From: JAAEKA01 sp049299095
GTDB lineage: Bacteria; Chloroflexota; Anaerolineae; JAAEKA01
Reading direction: 5' to 3'
NCBI GenBank assembly: GCA_049299095.1
Contig: JBAQWV010000111.1
Span: 1 to 35,920 of the forward strand
Length of the DNA: 35,920 nucleotides
Shown: piece after piece, positions 1 to 8,778 of the stretch
How the letters are laid out: each line of letters opens with the position of its first letter
How positions within the stretch are numbered: the first letter of the stretch is position 1
Made by a program: the position numbers and the translations under genes
The notes under the pieces: generated by a model
What the model was told of the DNA's origin: nothing
Database searches by the model: none
The model's input: only the letters and a program-made list of their open reading frames with translations

Positions 1-1172
1 GGCAGAACCTGGTAGCGGGCAAGTCGGGCATCAGCCCCGTCACCCAGTTCGACGCCACCCACTATGAAAGCAGGGTTGCGGGCGAGGTGAAGGACTTCAA
101 TCCGGAAGCGCGCATTCCGCGCAAGGAAATTCGCCGCATGGCGCGCTGCTCGCAGATCGCGGTCGTCGCGGCCTACGAAGCAGTGGAAGACGCCAAACTA
201 GACCTGGCGCTGGAAGACCCCACGCGCATGGGCGTGGTGCTGGGCACAGGCGTCGGCGGCCAGGATATGTTCGTGGACATGATCCAGTCGGGCACAAGCG
301 CCAACCGGATGCGCAGCCGTCCGGTGGATGTGATCAACGGCCTGCCCAACATGCCCGCGTTTCACATCAGCAATGTCTTTGGTATGCGCGGCCCGCTGAA
401 CACGGTGGTCACTGCCTGCGCGGCCGGCACGCAGGCCATCGGCGTCGGCACCGAAGAAATTCGGCGCGGAGCCACGGATGTCATGATCGTGGGTGGCGTG
501 GAAGCGATGATTTCGCCGGTTTTCTTCGCCACCTTTGAGGCGATGCGAGCCGTGACGACGCAAAACGATGAGCCGACACATGCCAGCCGCCCCTTCGATG
601 CCTCGCGTGATGGCTTTGTCATCGGTGAAGGCGCGGCAATCTTCGTGCTGGAGAGCCTGGAACATGCGCTGATGCGCGGGGCCACCATCTACGCCGAGGT
701 GCTGGGCTGGGGCGAATCTGCGGATGCGTACCACATCGCTGCTCCCGACCCTGAAGCCAAGGGCGCGGCGCTGTGTATGCGCAACGCGCTGGCTGATGCA
801 GGCGTCAACCCGGACGATGTTAGCTACATCAACGCACACGCCGCGGGCACGCCGCTGGGTGACGCGCACGAAACCAAGGGTATCAAGGATGTCTTTGGCC
901 CGCGCGCGTATGAAATTCCAGTTAGCTCAACCAAGTCTATGGTGGGTCACCTGTTCGGCGGTGCGGGCGCGATTGAGGCGCTGGCCTGTGTCTACGCAGT
1001 GCATACCGACACCATTCACCCCACCATTAACTATACAACGCCCGACCCCGAATGCGATCTGGACTACGTGCCCAATGTGGCGCGGCAAGCGCAGGTCAAC
1101 GTTGCCATGTCCAATTCGTTCGGCCTCGGCGGCCAAAATGCCTGCCTGATCGTGGGCAAATACAAAGTATAA
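1..1172 (+). CDS. fabF: 3-oxoacyl-ACP synthase II (KAS II), 5' partial
   Basis: This enzyme condenses malonyl-ACP with a growing acyl-ACP in fatty acid elongation, in the cytoplasm. The gene is cut by the window edge. The open frame begins at base 3 and already reads the conserved early part (AGKSGISPV, then FDATHYESRVAGEVKDF), so the GTG at 87 is an internal codon and not the start. The thiolase-fold triad is visible: the nucleophile Cys in VVTACAAGTQA, the His in INAHAAGTPLGD and the His in KSMVGHLFGGAGA. The C-terminal glycine-rich NSFGLGGQNACLI is also present. The wording around the first His (NAHAAGTPLGD against the common NAHGTSTPLND) is slightly off consensus, but the His is kept. It ends with TAA and is followed by a large inverted repeat, not an obvious T-tailed terminator. 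FabF is preferred over FabB because of the overall motif wording; the missing N-terminus prevents a fuller check. Confidence 0.93.
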   Translation, partial: QNLVAGKSGISPVTQFDATHYESRVAGEVKDFNPEARIPRKEIRRMARCSQIAVVAAYEAVEDAKLDLALEDPTRMGVVLGTGVGGQDMFVDMIQSGTSANRMRSRPVDVINGLPNMPAFHISNVFGMRGPLNTVVTACAAGTQAIGVGTEEIRRGATDVMIVGGVEAMISPVFFATFEAMRAVTTQNDEPTHASRPFDASRDGFVIGEGAAIFVLESLEHALMRGATIYAEVLGWGESADAYHIAAPDPEAKGAALCMRNALADAGVNPDDVSYINAHAAGTPLGDAHETKGIKDVFGPRAYEIPVSSTKSMVGHLFGGAGAIEALACVYAVHTDTIHPTINYTTPDPECDLDYVPNVARQAQVNVAMSNSFGLGGQNACLIVGKYKV

Positions 1173-1194
1173 CAGCCACTTGATGCTACTCATT

Positions 1195-1257
1195 CGGAAT
1201 TCGGAAGTGGCACATGAGACCTGAGCCGTTTAGGCAAAATGCCACTTCCGAATTCCG
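1195..1257. repeat. 18-bp perfect inverted repeat, 27-nt loop
   Basis: The arms CGGAATTCGGAAGTGGCA (1195-1212) and TGCCACTTCCGAATTCCG (1240-1257) are exact reverse complements. The whole could fold into a long hairpin after fabF. No T-run follows on either strand, so it is not a classical intrinsic terminator. It may be a dispersed intergenic element or a processing/stability hairpin. I found no second copy in this window. Confidence 0.8.
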
Positions 1258-1312
1258 TGTTCTGGAGGTCTGATGACTTCCGAAGCCGCTAAAGCATAAT
1301 TCCAGGAAGGAC

Positions 1313-1341
1313 ACAGGGCAGGCTGCCAACAACTGCCCTGT
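1313..1341 (+). promoter_or_regulatory. Leader hairpin just before the 1353 gene
   Basis: ACAGGGCAG (1313-1321) and CTGCCCTGT (1333-1341) pair perfectly around an 11-nt loop. The hairpin ends 11 nt before the ATG at 1353. The only Shine-Dalgarno-like stretch nearby (GGAAGGA, about 1305-1311) lies on the far side of it, so the hairpin would bring that stretch closer to the start codon. A translational role is inference. Confidence 0.45.
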
Positions 1342-1352
1342 CACAACAAATC

Positions 1353-2510
1353 ATGCGTGTTAATACCAACGAACCTTATATCAAGCGTCGCGCCAAGATC
1401 GGTGTGATCACCAGCTGGATTGGCTTGGCAGTGCTGGCCGCAGCCCTATTCATCACTTTGCAGTCTTCGCCCGGTGTTTTCTTACGCTACGCCAGCAATT
1501 CACAGGACCTGGTGCGTTCGATTTCCGGCAATAACAACGCTATCGGCTATTTGAATTTCAACGACTTGCAACAAGCGACCAACCCGGTCACTGTGCTGCC
1601 GGTTGACGGCGTCACTCCCACGGCGGAAACAATCGCCGCAGGCACTTATCCCGTAGCCGATGCAAATGGTGCAGTGGCCATCATCACCAGCGCACAAAAC
1701 CCCTGGGTCGGCACGAACGGCGTCAGCATGGCCGAGCTGGCCCAGCTCTTTTCAACGGAAAACGGTACGTGGAAAGAAATCCGCGACAACTGGCCGAATT
1801 CCAAAATCAACCGGCTGACCCTGCGCAAAGATGCCAGCAGCGCCTATGACACCTTTGTCAGCAAGGTGATGACGCCGGTCTTCGGCGAACGCGGCGAAAC
1901 CGTGATGCTGGGCACAATCAATCCCGACTACCGCACGATGGTTGCACTCTCGTTCGGCGGCTTGCTGATCGGCTTCATTGCTGCACAGATCGGCGGGTAC
2001 ATGAAGCGTCGTTTCGGCACATCACCGCGGCCCGATGAACGCCTGGCGAAGGAACTGAAAGGTCTCGACGACCGCTACACGCTGTATAGCTGGCAACTGC
2101 CCGCGGATTATGCGCTGCTCGGCCCGAACGGCGTATACGCCTTTGCCCTGCGCGAGCATGGTGGTCAGGTGACCAACGAAGGCAAACGCTGGAAGCACAA
2201 AGGGGGTGCGCTGCGCTTTTTGCTGGCTTTCAGCAACGAAGGCATTGGCAATCCCTCCGCGGATGCCGAAGTAGACGCCACCAAATTGCAGGATTTCATC
2301 AAGAAAAACCTGCCCGAAAGCGATGTGGAAGTGCAGCCGGTGGCGCTGTTCATCAACCCCGATGTCAAGCTGGATATCAAAGCGCCGGCAGTGCCGGTTC
2401 TCAAGGCCGATCAGCTCAAGGGTTACCTCAAGCAGCGCGGCAAAGAGGCGCACCTGAACACCAGCACGCTGCAACAGTTGCAGACCCTCTTCGAACAGGC
2501 TAAGCGCTAG
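1353..2510 (+). CDS. Two-TM protein: PstS-like extracytoplasmic segment plus NERD-like cytoplasmic domain
   Basis: 385 residues, function unknown. Layout: a short basic N-terminus, TM helix about 15-37, an outside segment 38-193, TM helix about 194-215 followed by KRRFG, then a cytoplasmic part to 385. The outside segment reads like a phosphate-binding protein: residues 50-102 match the end of PstS-type proteins (NNAIGYL, VDGVTPTAETIAAGTYPVA), while 107-172 match the start of such proteins (IITSAQNPWVG, LAQLFS...TWKEI..NWP, LRKDASSAYDTFVSKV). The two halves are therefore in the reverse of the usual order. The cytoplasmic part (ADYALLGPNGVYAFALREHGGQV, about 251-275) resembles NERD-type nuclease-related domains, but no complete catalytic motif is evident. 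No strong ribosome site lies next to the ATG. An intrinsic terminator follows at 2554, so the gene is probably monocistronic. Coding is very likely real; domain names are from pattern recognition only. Confidence 0.75.
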   Translation: MRVNTNEPYIKRRAKIGVITSWIGLAVLAAALFITLQSSPGVFLRYASNSQDLVRSISGNNNAIGYLNFNDLQQATNPVTVLPVDGVTPTAETIAAGTYPVADANGAVAIITSAQNPWVGTNGVSMAELAQLFSTENGTWKEIRDNWPNSKINRLTLRKDASSAYDTFVSKVMTPVFGERGETVMLGTINPDYRTMVALSFGGLLIGFIAAQIGGYMKRRFGTSPRPDERLAKELKGLDDRYTLYSWQLPADYALLGPNGVYAFALREHGGQVTNEGKRWKHKGGALRFLLAFSNEGIGNPSADAEVDATKLQDFIKKNLPESDVEVQPVALFINPDVKLDIKAPAVPVLKADQLKGYLKQRGKEAHLNTSTLQQLQTLFEQAKR

Positions 2511-2553
2511 CGTCTGCGCCCCGCCCTTACCGGGGCAGCTTGCAAAACACACG

Positions 2554-2588
2554 GGCCGCTTTTCGCACATCGAAGGGCGGCCTTTTTT
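2554..2588 (+). terminator. Intrinsic terminator of the 1353 gene
   Basis: A 12-bp stem (2554-2565 with 2571-2582, two G-U pairs) encloses a 5-nt loop and is followed by six T (2583-2588). It ends only five bases before the queG ATG at 2594. Confidence 0.85.
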
Positions 2589-2593
2589 CACCC

Positions 2594-3775
2594 ATGACAC
2601 TCACTCCTGCTGCTCTGACTGCTCTCGTCGTCGAAACCGCGCACACGCTCGGCTTCGACCGCGTGGGCATTGCCCCCGTCGGCCCCAGCCCCGACTATGC
2701 ACGCTTTGAACGTTGGCTGGCCGCGGGCTACGACGGCGACATGGCTTACCTTGCGCGCCGTGCACTGGAACGCGCCGACCCGCGCGCCTTGCTGCCCGAC
2801 GCCCATTCGCTAATCGTACTGGCGCTCAATTATCACCAAGACGCCGTACCCGCAGCCTGGCGCGCCGATCCCAGCCGCGGCCAGATTGCCGCATACGCGC
2901 TGGGCGACGATTACCATGACCTCCTCAAGTCGCTGGTATTTGAACTAGACGCGGCACTGCGCGCGGCCAGCGGACGCAGCACGCTGGGGCGGGTGTTCGT
3001 AGACAGCGGCCCAGTGCTGGAGCGCAGTTGGGCACAGCAGGCCGGGCTGGGGTTCATCGGCAAAAACACCTGCCTGATTGCGCCCAACCTGGGTTCCTGG
3101 TTCTTTCTGGCTGTGCTGCTGGTTCCTGAGGTGCTCACCGAACACGACGCCAGCCGCGCACTGCCGGAGTTAACACTTGTCGCCGCGCCCGCACGCGCGG
3201 CCTGTGGCTGCGGCGCGTGTACACGTTGCCTGGTCGCCTGCCCGACCGACGCCTTTGTCGAGCCGCACACGCTGGACGCGCGCCGCTGCATCAGCTATCT
3301 AACCATTGAGATGCGCGGGCCGATCCCGCACGACCTGCGGCCCCGTATGGGCAACTGGATTTTCGGCTGCGACATCTGCCAGAGCGTCTGCCCGTACAAT
3401 CGCCGCTTTGCCCAACCCGCGCGCTTGGCCGCGCTCCAGCCGCGCACAGAGCGGTTGGCCCCGCGGCTCCTTGACCTGCTGGCGCTAGACGATGCAGGCT
3501 TTCGGCGTCATTTTGCCCGCTCGCCAGTGCTGCGCGCCAAACGCAGCGGCCTGCTGCGCAACGTGTGCGTGGCGCTGGGCAACTGGGGCGCGGCCGAGGC
3601 AGTGGAGCCGCTGGCCGCGGTGCTGCTACACGACGACGAAGCCTTGATCCGCGGACATGCGGCCTGGGCGCTGGGTCAGATCGGCACCGACACGGCGCGG
3701 CGGATACTGCGCGCGACCATAAACGAAACCGACGAAACGGTACGTGCCGAAATCGCCCGCGCTGCCCGCCTGTAG
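2594..3775 (+). CDS. queG: Epoxyqueuosine reductase QueG
   Basis: QueG carries out the last step of queuosine synthesis: cobalamin- and Fe-S-dependent reduction of epoxyqueuosine in the wobble position of tRNAs with GUN anticodons. The 393-residue protein shows the family hallmarks. The N-terminal HTLGFDRVGIAPV is followed by two ferredoxin-like 4Fe-4S motifs: CGCGACTRCLVACPTDA, and CDICQSVCPYNRRF after GNWIFG. A C-terminal HEAT-repeat tail (VALGNWGAAEAVEPL, GHAAWALGQIGTDTARR) matches long-form QueG. I chose ATG 2594 because the longer frame back to 2540 would translate through the preceding terminator hairpin. As a result there is no room for a normal promoter or a clear Shine-Dalgarno site between the T-run and the start, so expression may depend on read-through or an unusual start. 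It is followed 57 bases later by the promoter of hom. Confidence 0.95.
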   Translation: MTLTPAALTALVVETAHTLGFDRVGIAPVGPSPDYARFERWLAAGYDGDMAYLARRALERADPRALLPDAHSLIVLALNYHQDAVPAAWRADPSRGQIAAYALGDDYHDLLKSLVFELDAALRAASGRSTLGRVFVDSGPVLERSWAQQAGLGFIGKNTCLIAPNLGSWFFLAVLLVPEVLTEHDASRALPELTLVAAPARAACGCGACTRCLVACPTDAFVEPHTLDARRCISYLTIEMRGPIPHDLRPRMGNWIFGCDICQSVCPYNRRFAQPARLAALQPRTERLAPRLLDLLALDDAGFRRHFARSPVLRAKRSGLLRNVCVALGNWGAAEAVEPLAAVLLHDDEALIRGHAAWALGQIGTDTARRILRATINETDETVRAEIARAARL

Positions 3776-3795
3776 ACGTGCAAACTCCTCGTCGT

Positions 3796-3861
3796 TTCAA
3801 TTCAATCCCTGCAAATCCATAACTTTATTGAGTTGAATAGAACGCCGGGACGTGGTATCAT
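3796..3861 (+). promoter_or_regulatory. Promoter of hom with overlapping inverted repeat
   Basis: TTGAAT (3833-3838) and TATCAT (3856-3861) are separated by exactly 17 bp, placing the transcription start near 3868. An 11-bp inverted repeat with one mismatch (TTCAATTCAAT 3796-3806; ATTGAGTTGAA 3827-3837) covers the -35 box. That is a plausible repressor or activator site; the regulator is unknown. Confidence 0.6.
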
Positions 3862-3901
3862 CCCTGCGTGTGACTTTTTCATCCCATCCTCAGGAGGATT
3901 T

Positions 3902-4951
3902 ATGGCTGCGACAACGCATCGGCTCGCATTGATCGGCTTTGGCACGGTCGGGCAGGGCCTGGCCGAAATTTTACGCAACAAATCCGCAGACCTGGAGGCG
4001 CGCTACGGCGTGCAGTTCCAGATCGTGGCGATCAGCGACCTGCTGAAGGGCAGTTTGTATGATCCCAACGGCCTGGACGTGGCTGCACTGCTGGATGTGG
4101 TCCAGCGCACCGGCAAGCTGGCTGATTATCCTGTCAGCGCCAGCCTAACCACCGGCTGGGACACGCTACGCACAATCCGCGAGAGCAACGCGAACACGGT
4201 GGTGGAGATTAGCTGGACCGACGTGCAAACCGGTCAGCCAGCGATTGACCATGTCAAAGCGGCTTTTGCCGCTGGCAAAAACGCCGTACTGACCAACAAA
4301 GGGCCGGTGGCGCTGGCATACCGTGAACTGGCCGCGCTGGCCGCGGCACAGCAGGTACAATTTCGTTTCGAGGGCACGGTGATGAGCGGCACGCCGACGA
4401 TCCGGTTGGCACAGAACGCGCTGGCTGGCTGCACCATCCGCGAGATCAAGGGGATTTTGAACGGCACGACCAATTACATCCTGACGCAGATGGAAGCGGG
4501 GCAGAGCTATGCCGAGGCGCTGGCGGACGCGCAACGACTGGGCTACGCCGAGGCTGACCCAACCGCGGATGTGGAAGGCTGGGACGCGGCTGGCAAGGCG
4601 GTGATCCTGGCTAATGTGCTGATGGGCGGCGACCTGCGCGTGGCGGATGTGGATCGCACTGGCATCAGCGGGCTGATGCTGGCCGATGTGGAGGCGGCAC
4701 GCAGCGCGGGGGAACGCTGGAAGCTGATCGCGCGCGCCTGGACGGAGAACGGCGTTACGCGGGCCAGTGTGCGCCCCACGCGACTGCCGTTGAGCCATCC
4801 GCTGGCGGGCGTGGCTGGCGCGATTAATGCCTGCACCTATACCACCGATCTGCTTGGCGACGTGACGCTGGTCGGCCCCGGCGCTGGACGGATTGAAACG
4901 GGCTTTGCGGTGCTGGGCGACTTGCTGGAAATCAGCAGGCAGACCAAATAA
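3902..4951 (+). CDS. hom: Homoserine dehydrogenase
   Basis: This enzyme reduces L-aspartate 4-semialdehyde to L-homoserine with NAD(P)H, at the branch to threonine and methionine. The 349-residue protein has the N-terminal Rossmann motif GFGTVGQG, the NKGPVA segment, and the catalytic/substrate domain EGTVMSGTPTIRLAQNALAG, IKGILNGTTNYILTQM and GYAEADPTADVEGWDAAGKA, with the catalytic lysine in the last block. There is no C-terminal ACT domain, so allosteric inhibition by threonine through ACT is not expected. ATG 3902 is preferred over an upstream in-frame ATG because a strong AGGAGG (3892-3897) lies just before it and the upstream start precedes the predicted transcription start. Tryptophanase follows after 47 bases and may share the transcript. 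Confidence 0.95.
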   Translation: MAATTHRLALIGFGTVGQGLAEILRNKSADLEARYGVQFQIVAISDLLKGSLYDPNGLDVAALLDVVQRTGKLADYPVSASLTTGWDTLRTIRESNANTVVEISWTDVQTGQPAIDHVKAAFAAGKNAVLTNKGPVALAYRELAALAAAQQVQFRFEGTVMSGTPTIRLAQNALAGCTIREIKGILNGTTNYILTQMEAGQSYAEALADAQRLGYAEADPTADVEGWDAAGKAVILANVLMGGDLRVADVDRTGISGLMLADVEAARSAGERWKLIARAWTENGVTRASVRPTRLPLSHPLAGVAGAINACTYTTDLLGDVTLVGPGAGRIETGFAVLGDLLEISRQTK

Positions 4952-4998
4952 CTGATTAATCCTTACTTTTCGCACTTCACCAACCATCGGAGCCAACG

Positions 4999-6408
4999 AT
5001 GTCTCATACGTTTAAGACCATCATCGAACCTTTCAAGATCAAGACGGTTGAGCCAATCCATTTTACGACGCGGGAACACCGCGCGGCCGCGCTGAAAGCA
5101 GCCGGTTATAATTTGTTCGCGCTCCATGCGGACGATGTGCTGATTGACCTGCTGACCGACAGTGGAACCAGCGCGATGTCATCGGAGCAATGGGCGGGCA
5201 TGATGCGCGGCGATGAAAGCTACGCAGGAGCCGGCTCATTCTTTCGCTTCGAGGCCGCGGTGCAGAGCATTACCGGCTACACTCATGTGATCCCGACACA
5301 CCAGGGCCGCGCGGCGGAGCGCATCCTGTTTGGCGTGCTGTGCCAGCCAGGGGACGTCGTGCCGAACAACAACCATTTCGACACCACGCGTGCCAATGTT
5401 GAGTATCGCCAGGCAGAGGCACTAGACCTGGTGGCTGCGCCGGGTCGCCAGCCCGCCATGCTGCACCCGTTCAAGGGCAACCTTGATCTTGACGCGTTGC
5501 AACACACGATTGAGGGGGTGGGCGTGGACAACATTCCCCTGGTGATGCTGACAGTGACGAACAACGCGGGCGGCGGCCAACCTGTGAGCATGGCTAATAT
5601 CCGTGCAGTCAGTGAGTTGTGCCGCCAGCATGGCCTGCTCTTCATCCTTGATGCCTGTCGGTTTGCGGAAAACGCCTGGTTTATCAAGGAGCGCGAAGAG
5701 GGCTACGCGGATAAATCGCCCATTGAGATCGCGCGCGAGATGTTCAGCTACGCCGACGGCTGTACCATGAGCGCCAAAAAGGATGGACTGGCGAATATCG
5801 GCGGCTTTCTGGCACTGAATGACCCGCCCTATGACAGCGACCGCTATCGGGACCTGCCACAACGCTGTAAAAACCAGTTGATCCTGACCGAGGGCTTCCC
5901 CACCTACGGCGGGCTGGCAGGCTACGACCTGGAGGCGATTGCCGTGGGCCTGCGCGAGGTGCTGCACGAGGACTATCTGCGCTATCGCATCCGCTCAACG
6001 GCGTATTTGGGTGACAAGCTGACAGCCGCGGGTATCCCAATTGTGCAGCCGCCGGGCGGCCATGCCATCTACATAGACGCGCGCAGCATGTTGCCACACA
6101 TTCCTCCGCATCAATACCCCGGTCAGGCACTGGCCGCGGCGATGTACATCGAGGCGGGGATCCGTCCGGTGGAGATCGGACAGGTGGTATTTGGCAGGCC
6201 AACGCACGATGGCAGCCCGGAAGCCCCGTCTGCGCTGGATTTGGTGCGTCTGACGATCCCGCGCCGCGTGTATACGCAAAGCCACATTGACTACGTGGCC
6301 GAGGCGCTGACGTACTTGGCTGAGCGCAAGGAGCAAATCCGCGGGTTGCGCATCACCTGGCAAGCGCCGGTGCTGCGCCACTTCACCACGCGCTTCGAGG
6401 TGGTGTAA
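4999..6408 (+). CDS. tnaA: Tryptophanase (tryptophan indole-lyase)
   Basis: This PLP enzyme cleaves L-tryptophan to indole, pyruvate and ammonia. The 469-residue protein matches the beta-eliminating lyase family throughout: LIDLLTDSGTSAM, QWAGMMRGDESYAG, PTHQGRAAERIL, ILDACRFAENAWFI, and the PLP-lysine block MSAKKDGLANIGG with the Schiff-base lysine at about residue 261. Two positions separate it from tyrosine phenol-lyase. It has Asp (about 128, in HFDTTRAN), where E. coli TnaA has Asp137 and the phenol-lyases have Thr. It also has His (about 461, in LRHFTTRF), where TnaA has His463 and the phenol-lyases have Phe. Tryptophanase is therefore favoured. The 47-nt gap after hom is too short for a TnaC-type leader peptide with Rho-dependent attenuation. 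Substrate assignment rests on those two residues. Confidence 0.93.
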   Translation: MSHTFKTIIEPFKIKTVEPIHFTTREHRAAALKAAGYNLFALHADDVLIDLLTDSGTSAMSSEQWAGMMRGDESYAGAGSFFRFEAAVQSITGYTHVIPTHQGRAAERILFGVLCQPGDVVPNNNHFDTTRANVEYRQAEALDLVAAPGRQPAMLHPFKGNLDLDALQHTIEGVGVDNIPLVMLTVTNNAGGGQPVSMANIRAVSELCRQHGLLFILDACRFAENAWFIKEREEGYADKSPIEIAREMFSYADGCTMSAKKDGLANIGGFLALNDPPYDSDRYRDLPQRCKNQLILTEGFPTYGGLAGYDLEAIAVGLREVLHEDYLRYRIRSTAYLGDKLTAAGIPIVQPPGGHAIYIDARSMLPHIPPHQYPGQALAAAMYIEAGIRPVEIGQVVFGRPTHDGSPEAPSALDLVRLTIPRRVYTQSHIDYVAEALTYLAERKEQIRGLRITWQAPVLRHFTTRFEVV

Positions 6409-6518
6409 AGCAGCACCAACTTAAAAAATAGCCGCTCCGGGCGTTTCGAACGGAACCACAACCGGCTTATTTTCATCACGAGTTATGCGCACGTCTATTC
6501 GCTCCACCTTGCGCTTTA

Positions 6519-6551
6519 TGCTACAATCGCCTCGGCCCCGCTGGCCGGGGC
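6519..6551 (+). promoter_or_regulatory. Extended -10 promoter and leader hairpin before DUF1361 gene
   Basis: TGCTACAAT (6519-6527) is an extended -10 element; no good -35 lies 17 bp upstream. A small GC hairpin (GCCCCG 6535-6540; CGGGGC 6546-6551) follows in the leader. Upstream, 6425-6475 holds only a weak AGCCG/CGGCT hairpin with a TTATTTT tail that may end the tnaA transcript. Confidence 0.5.
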
Positions 6552-6575
6552 GATTATCCTTCAGATCAGGGCCTT

Positions 6576-7295
6576 ATGGACATCATCTTAGCTGAAGAAA
6601 TCGTCTTTTCCTATCTTTTCCTACGCTTGCCGCTGGTGCTGCTGTTCAGCCTGGCAACGCTGGGCTTGCAGGTGGTGCGCAGTCGGCTGTACGGCTATCG
6701 CTTCTACCGCCCATTTTTGCTGAACATTGTACTAGCCTGGATTCCAATTGGCCTCTCCGTCGTGGCGCACATTCTGTTTCTGCGCAACAATTACCAGATT
6801 ACCCCAGCGGTCTGGCTAATCCTGGCAGTCTGGTTCTTTTTCTTCCCCAACGCCATCTATCTGATTACCGAAGTACATCACTTTCGCGACGAAAGCAAAG
6901 TACCGCTGTGGTTTGATACCATCGCGCTGTTATCCATTGTGCTGAATGGTGTGTTGCTGGGCAGCTATTCGCTGATGATCATCCATTTTCTGCTGCGCAC
7001 ACAGCTGAGCGGCGGTCAAAGCTGGCTCGTGCTGGTCGGCTATGTACTATTGGCTAACTTCGGCATCTTCATCGGCCGCTACCTGCGCTTCAATAGCTGG
7101 GACGTAGTGCGCAATCCGCTGGGCTTGCTGCGCTCGATTCTGGCACAGTTGCGCACCCGCGAGCAGCTCCGCAATCTATTCCTCTACATGCTGCTCTTTT
7201 CCTTCTTCATCCTGGTCTTTTATCTCTTCATCGAGCTAGACTTCCAAAACTTGTACGGCCTCGGTGCAGCTTTAAAGCTTTTGCGGGGATCTTAA
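6576..7295 (+). CDS. DUF1361 family polytopic membrane protein
   Basis: 239 residues with about six hydrophobic helices (roughly 10-32, 47-70, 78-98, 113-138, 150-168, 200-222). The conserved wording of the family is present: WFFFFPNAIYLITEVHHF in the middle (compare FLPNAPYILTDL), and FGIFIGRYLRFNSWDVVRNPLGL near the end (compare GRFLRLNSWD). Function is not established for the family; the location is the cytoplasmic membrane. It has its own extended -10 promoter and shares a bidirectional terminator with the convergent icd gene, so it appears to be a one-gene unit. The ATG at 6576 has only a weak purine stretch (CAGGG) before it. Confidence 0.88.
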   Translation: MDIILAEEIVFSYLFLRLPLVLLFSLATLGLQVVRSRLYGYRFYRPFLLNIVLAWIPIGLSVVAHILFLRNNYQITPAVWLILAVWFFFFPNAIYLITEVHHFRDESKVPLWFDTIALLSIVLNGVLLGSYSLMIIHFLLRTQLSGGQSWLVLVGYVLLANFGIFIGRYLRFNSWDVVRNPLGLLRSILAQLRTREQLRNLFLYMLLFSFFILVFYLFIELDFQNLYGLGAALKLLRGS

Positions 7296-7332
7296 GCTGC
7301 TGCTGGCTGGTCAGAGCTGGTTAGCGCCAATA

Positions 7333-7364
7333 AAAAAAGCATCCGACGCGCCGGATGCTTTTTT
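7333..7364. terminator. Bidirectional intrinsic terminator between DUF1361 gene and icd
   Basis: A perfect 13-bp stem (AAAAAAGCATCCG 7333-7345; CGGATGCTTTTTT 7352-7364) encloses a 6-nt loop. The A-tract and T-tract make it functional in both directions for the two convergent genes. Confidence 0.92.
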
Positions 7365-7384
7365 ATTTCAGTCTTTAGGCAACC

Positions 7385-8629
<1,245 letters not shown>

Positions 8630-8663
8630 TGTGGGTGGTGCTCCTCTGTATACTTGGGAAATA

Positions 8664-8701
8664 AAAATTGGGCTGGCAGCATCGCCAGCCAGCCCAATTT
8701 T
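8664..8701 (-). terminator. Intrinsic terminator of the tup operon
   Basis: Perfect 14-bp arms (AAAATTGGGCTGGC 8664-8677; GCCAGCCCAATTTT 8688-8701) enclose a 10-nt loop. Read on the minus strand the stem is followed by a T-rich run ending near 8660. It lies between the tupA stop (8779) and the icd start (8629). Confidence 0.85.
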
Positions 8702-8725
8702 ACACGAAAATAAACTTTGCACAAA
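8697..8725 (-). promoter_or_regulatory. Probable icd promoter overlapping the tup terminator
   Basis: On the minus strand TTTGTG (8725-8720) and TAAAAT (8702-8697) are separated by 17 bp, putting the start near 8690, inside the first arm of the terminator hairpin. Transcripts starting here would lack the full 5' arm and so would escape termination, while read-through from tupA would terminate. The -35 is imperfect. Confidence 0.5.
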
Positions 8726-8778
8726 GCCCGGACTGCTTGCTGCACGCAGCCAACGCCGCGGGTCGCCAGACACGAGCG

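Noticed and set aside
4952..4998. A TnaC-like leader peptide before tryptophanase
   Set aside because: The gap is only 47 nt and holds no short Trp-containing reading frame with a ribosome site.
6430..6480. tRNA-like GTTTCGAACGGAAC stretch
   Set aside because: The T-loop resemblance is not backed by acceptor, D or anticodon arms; it forms only a weak hairpin.
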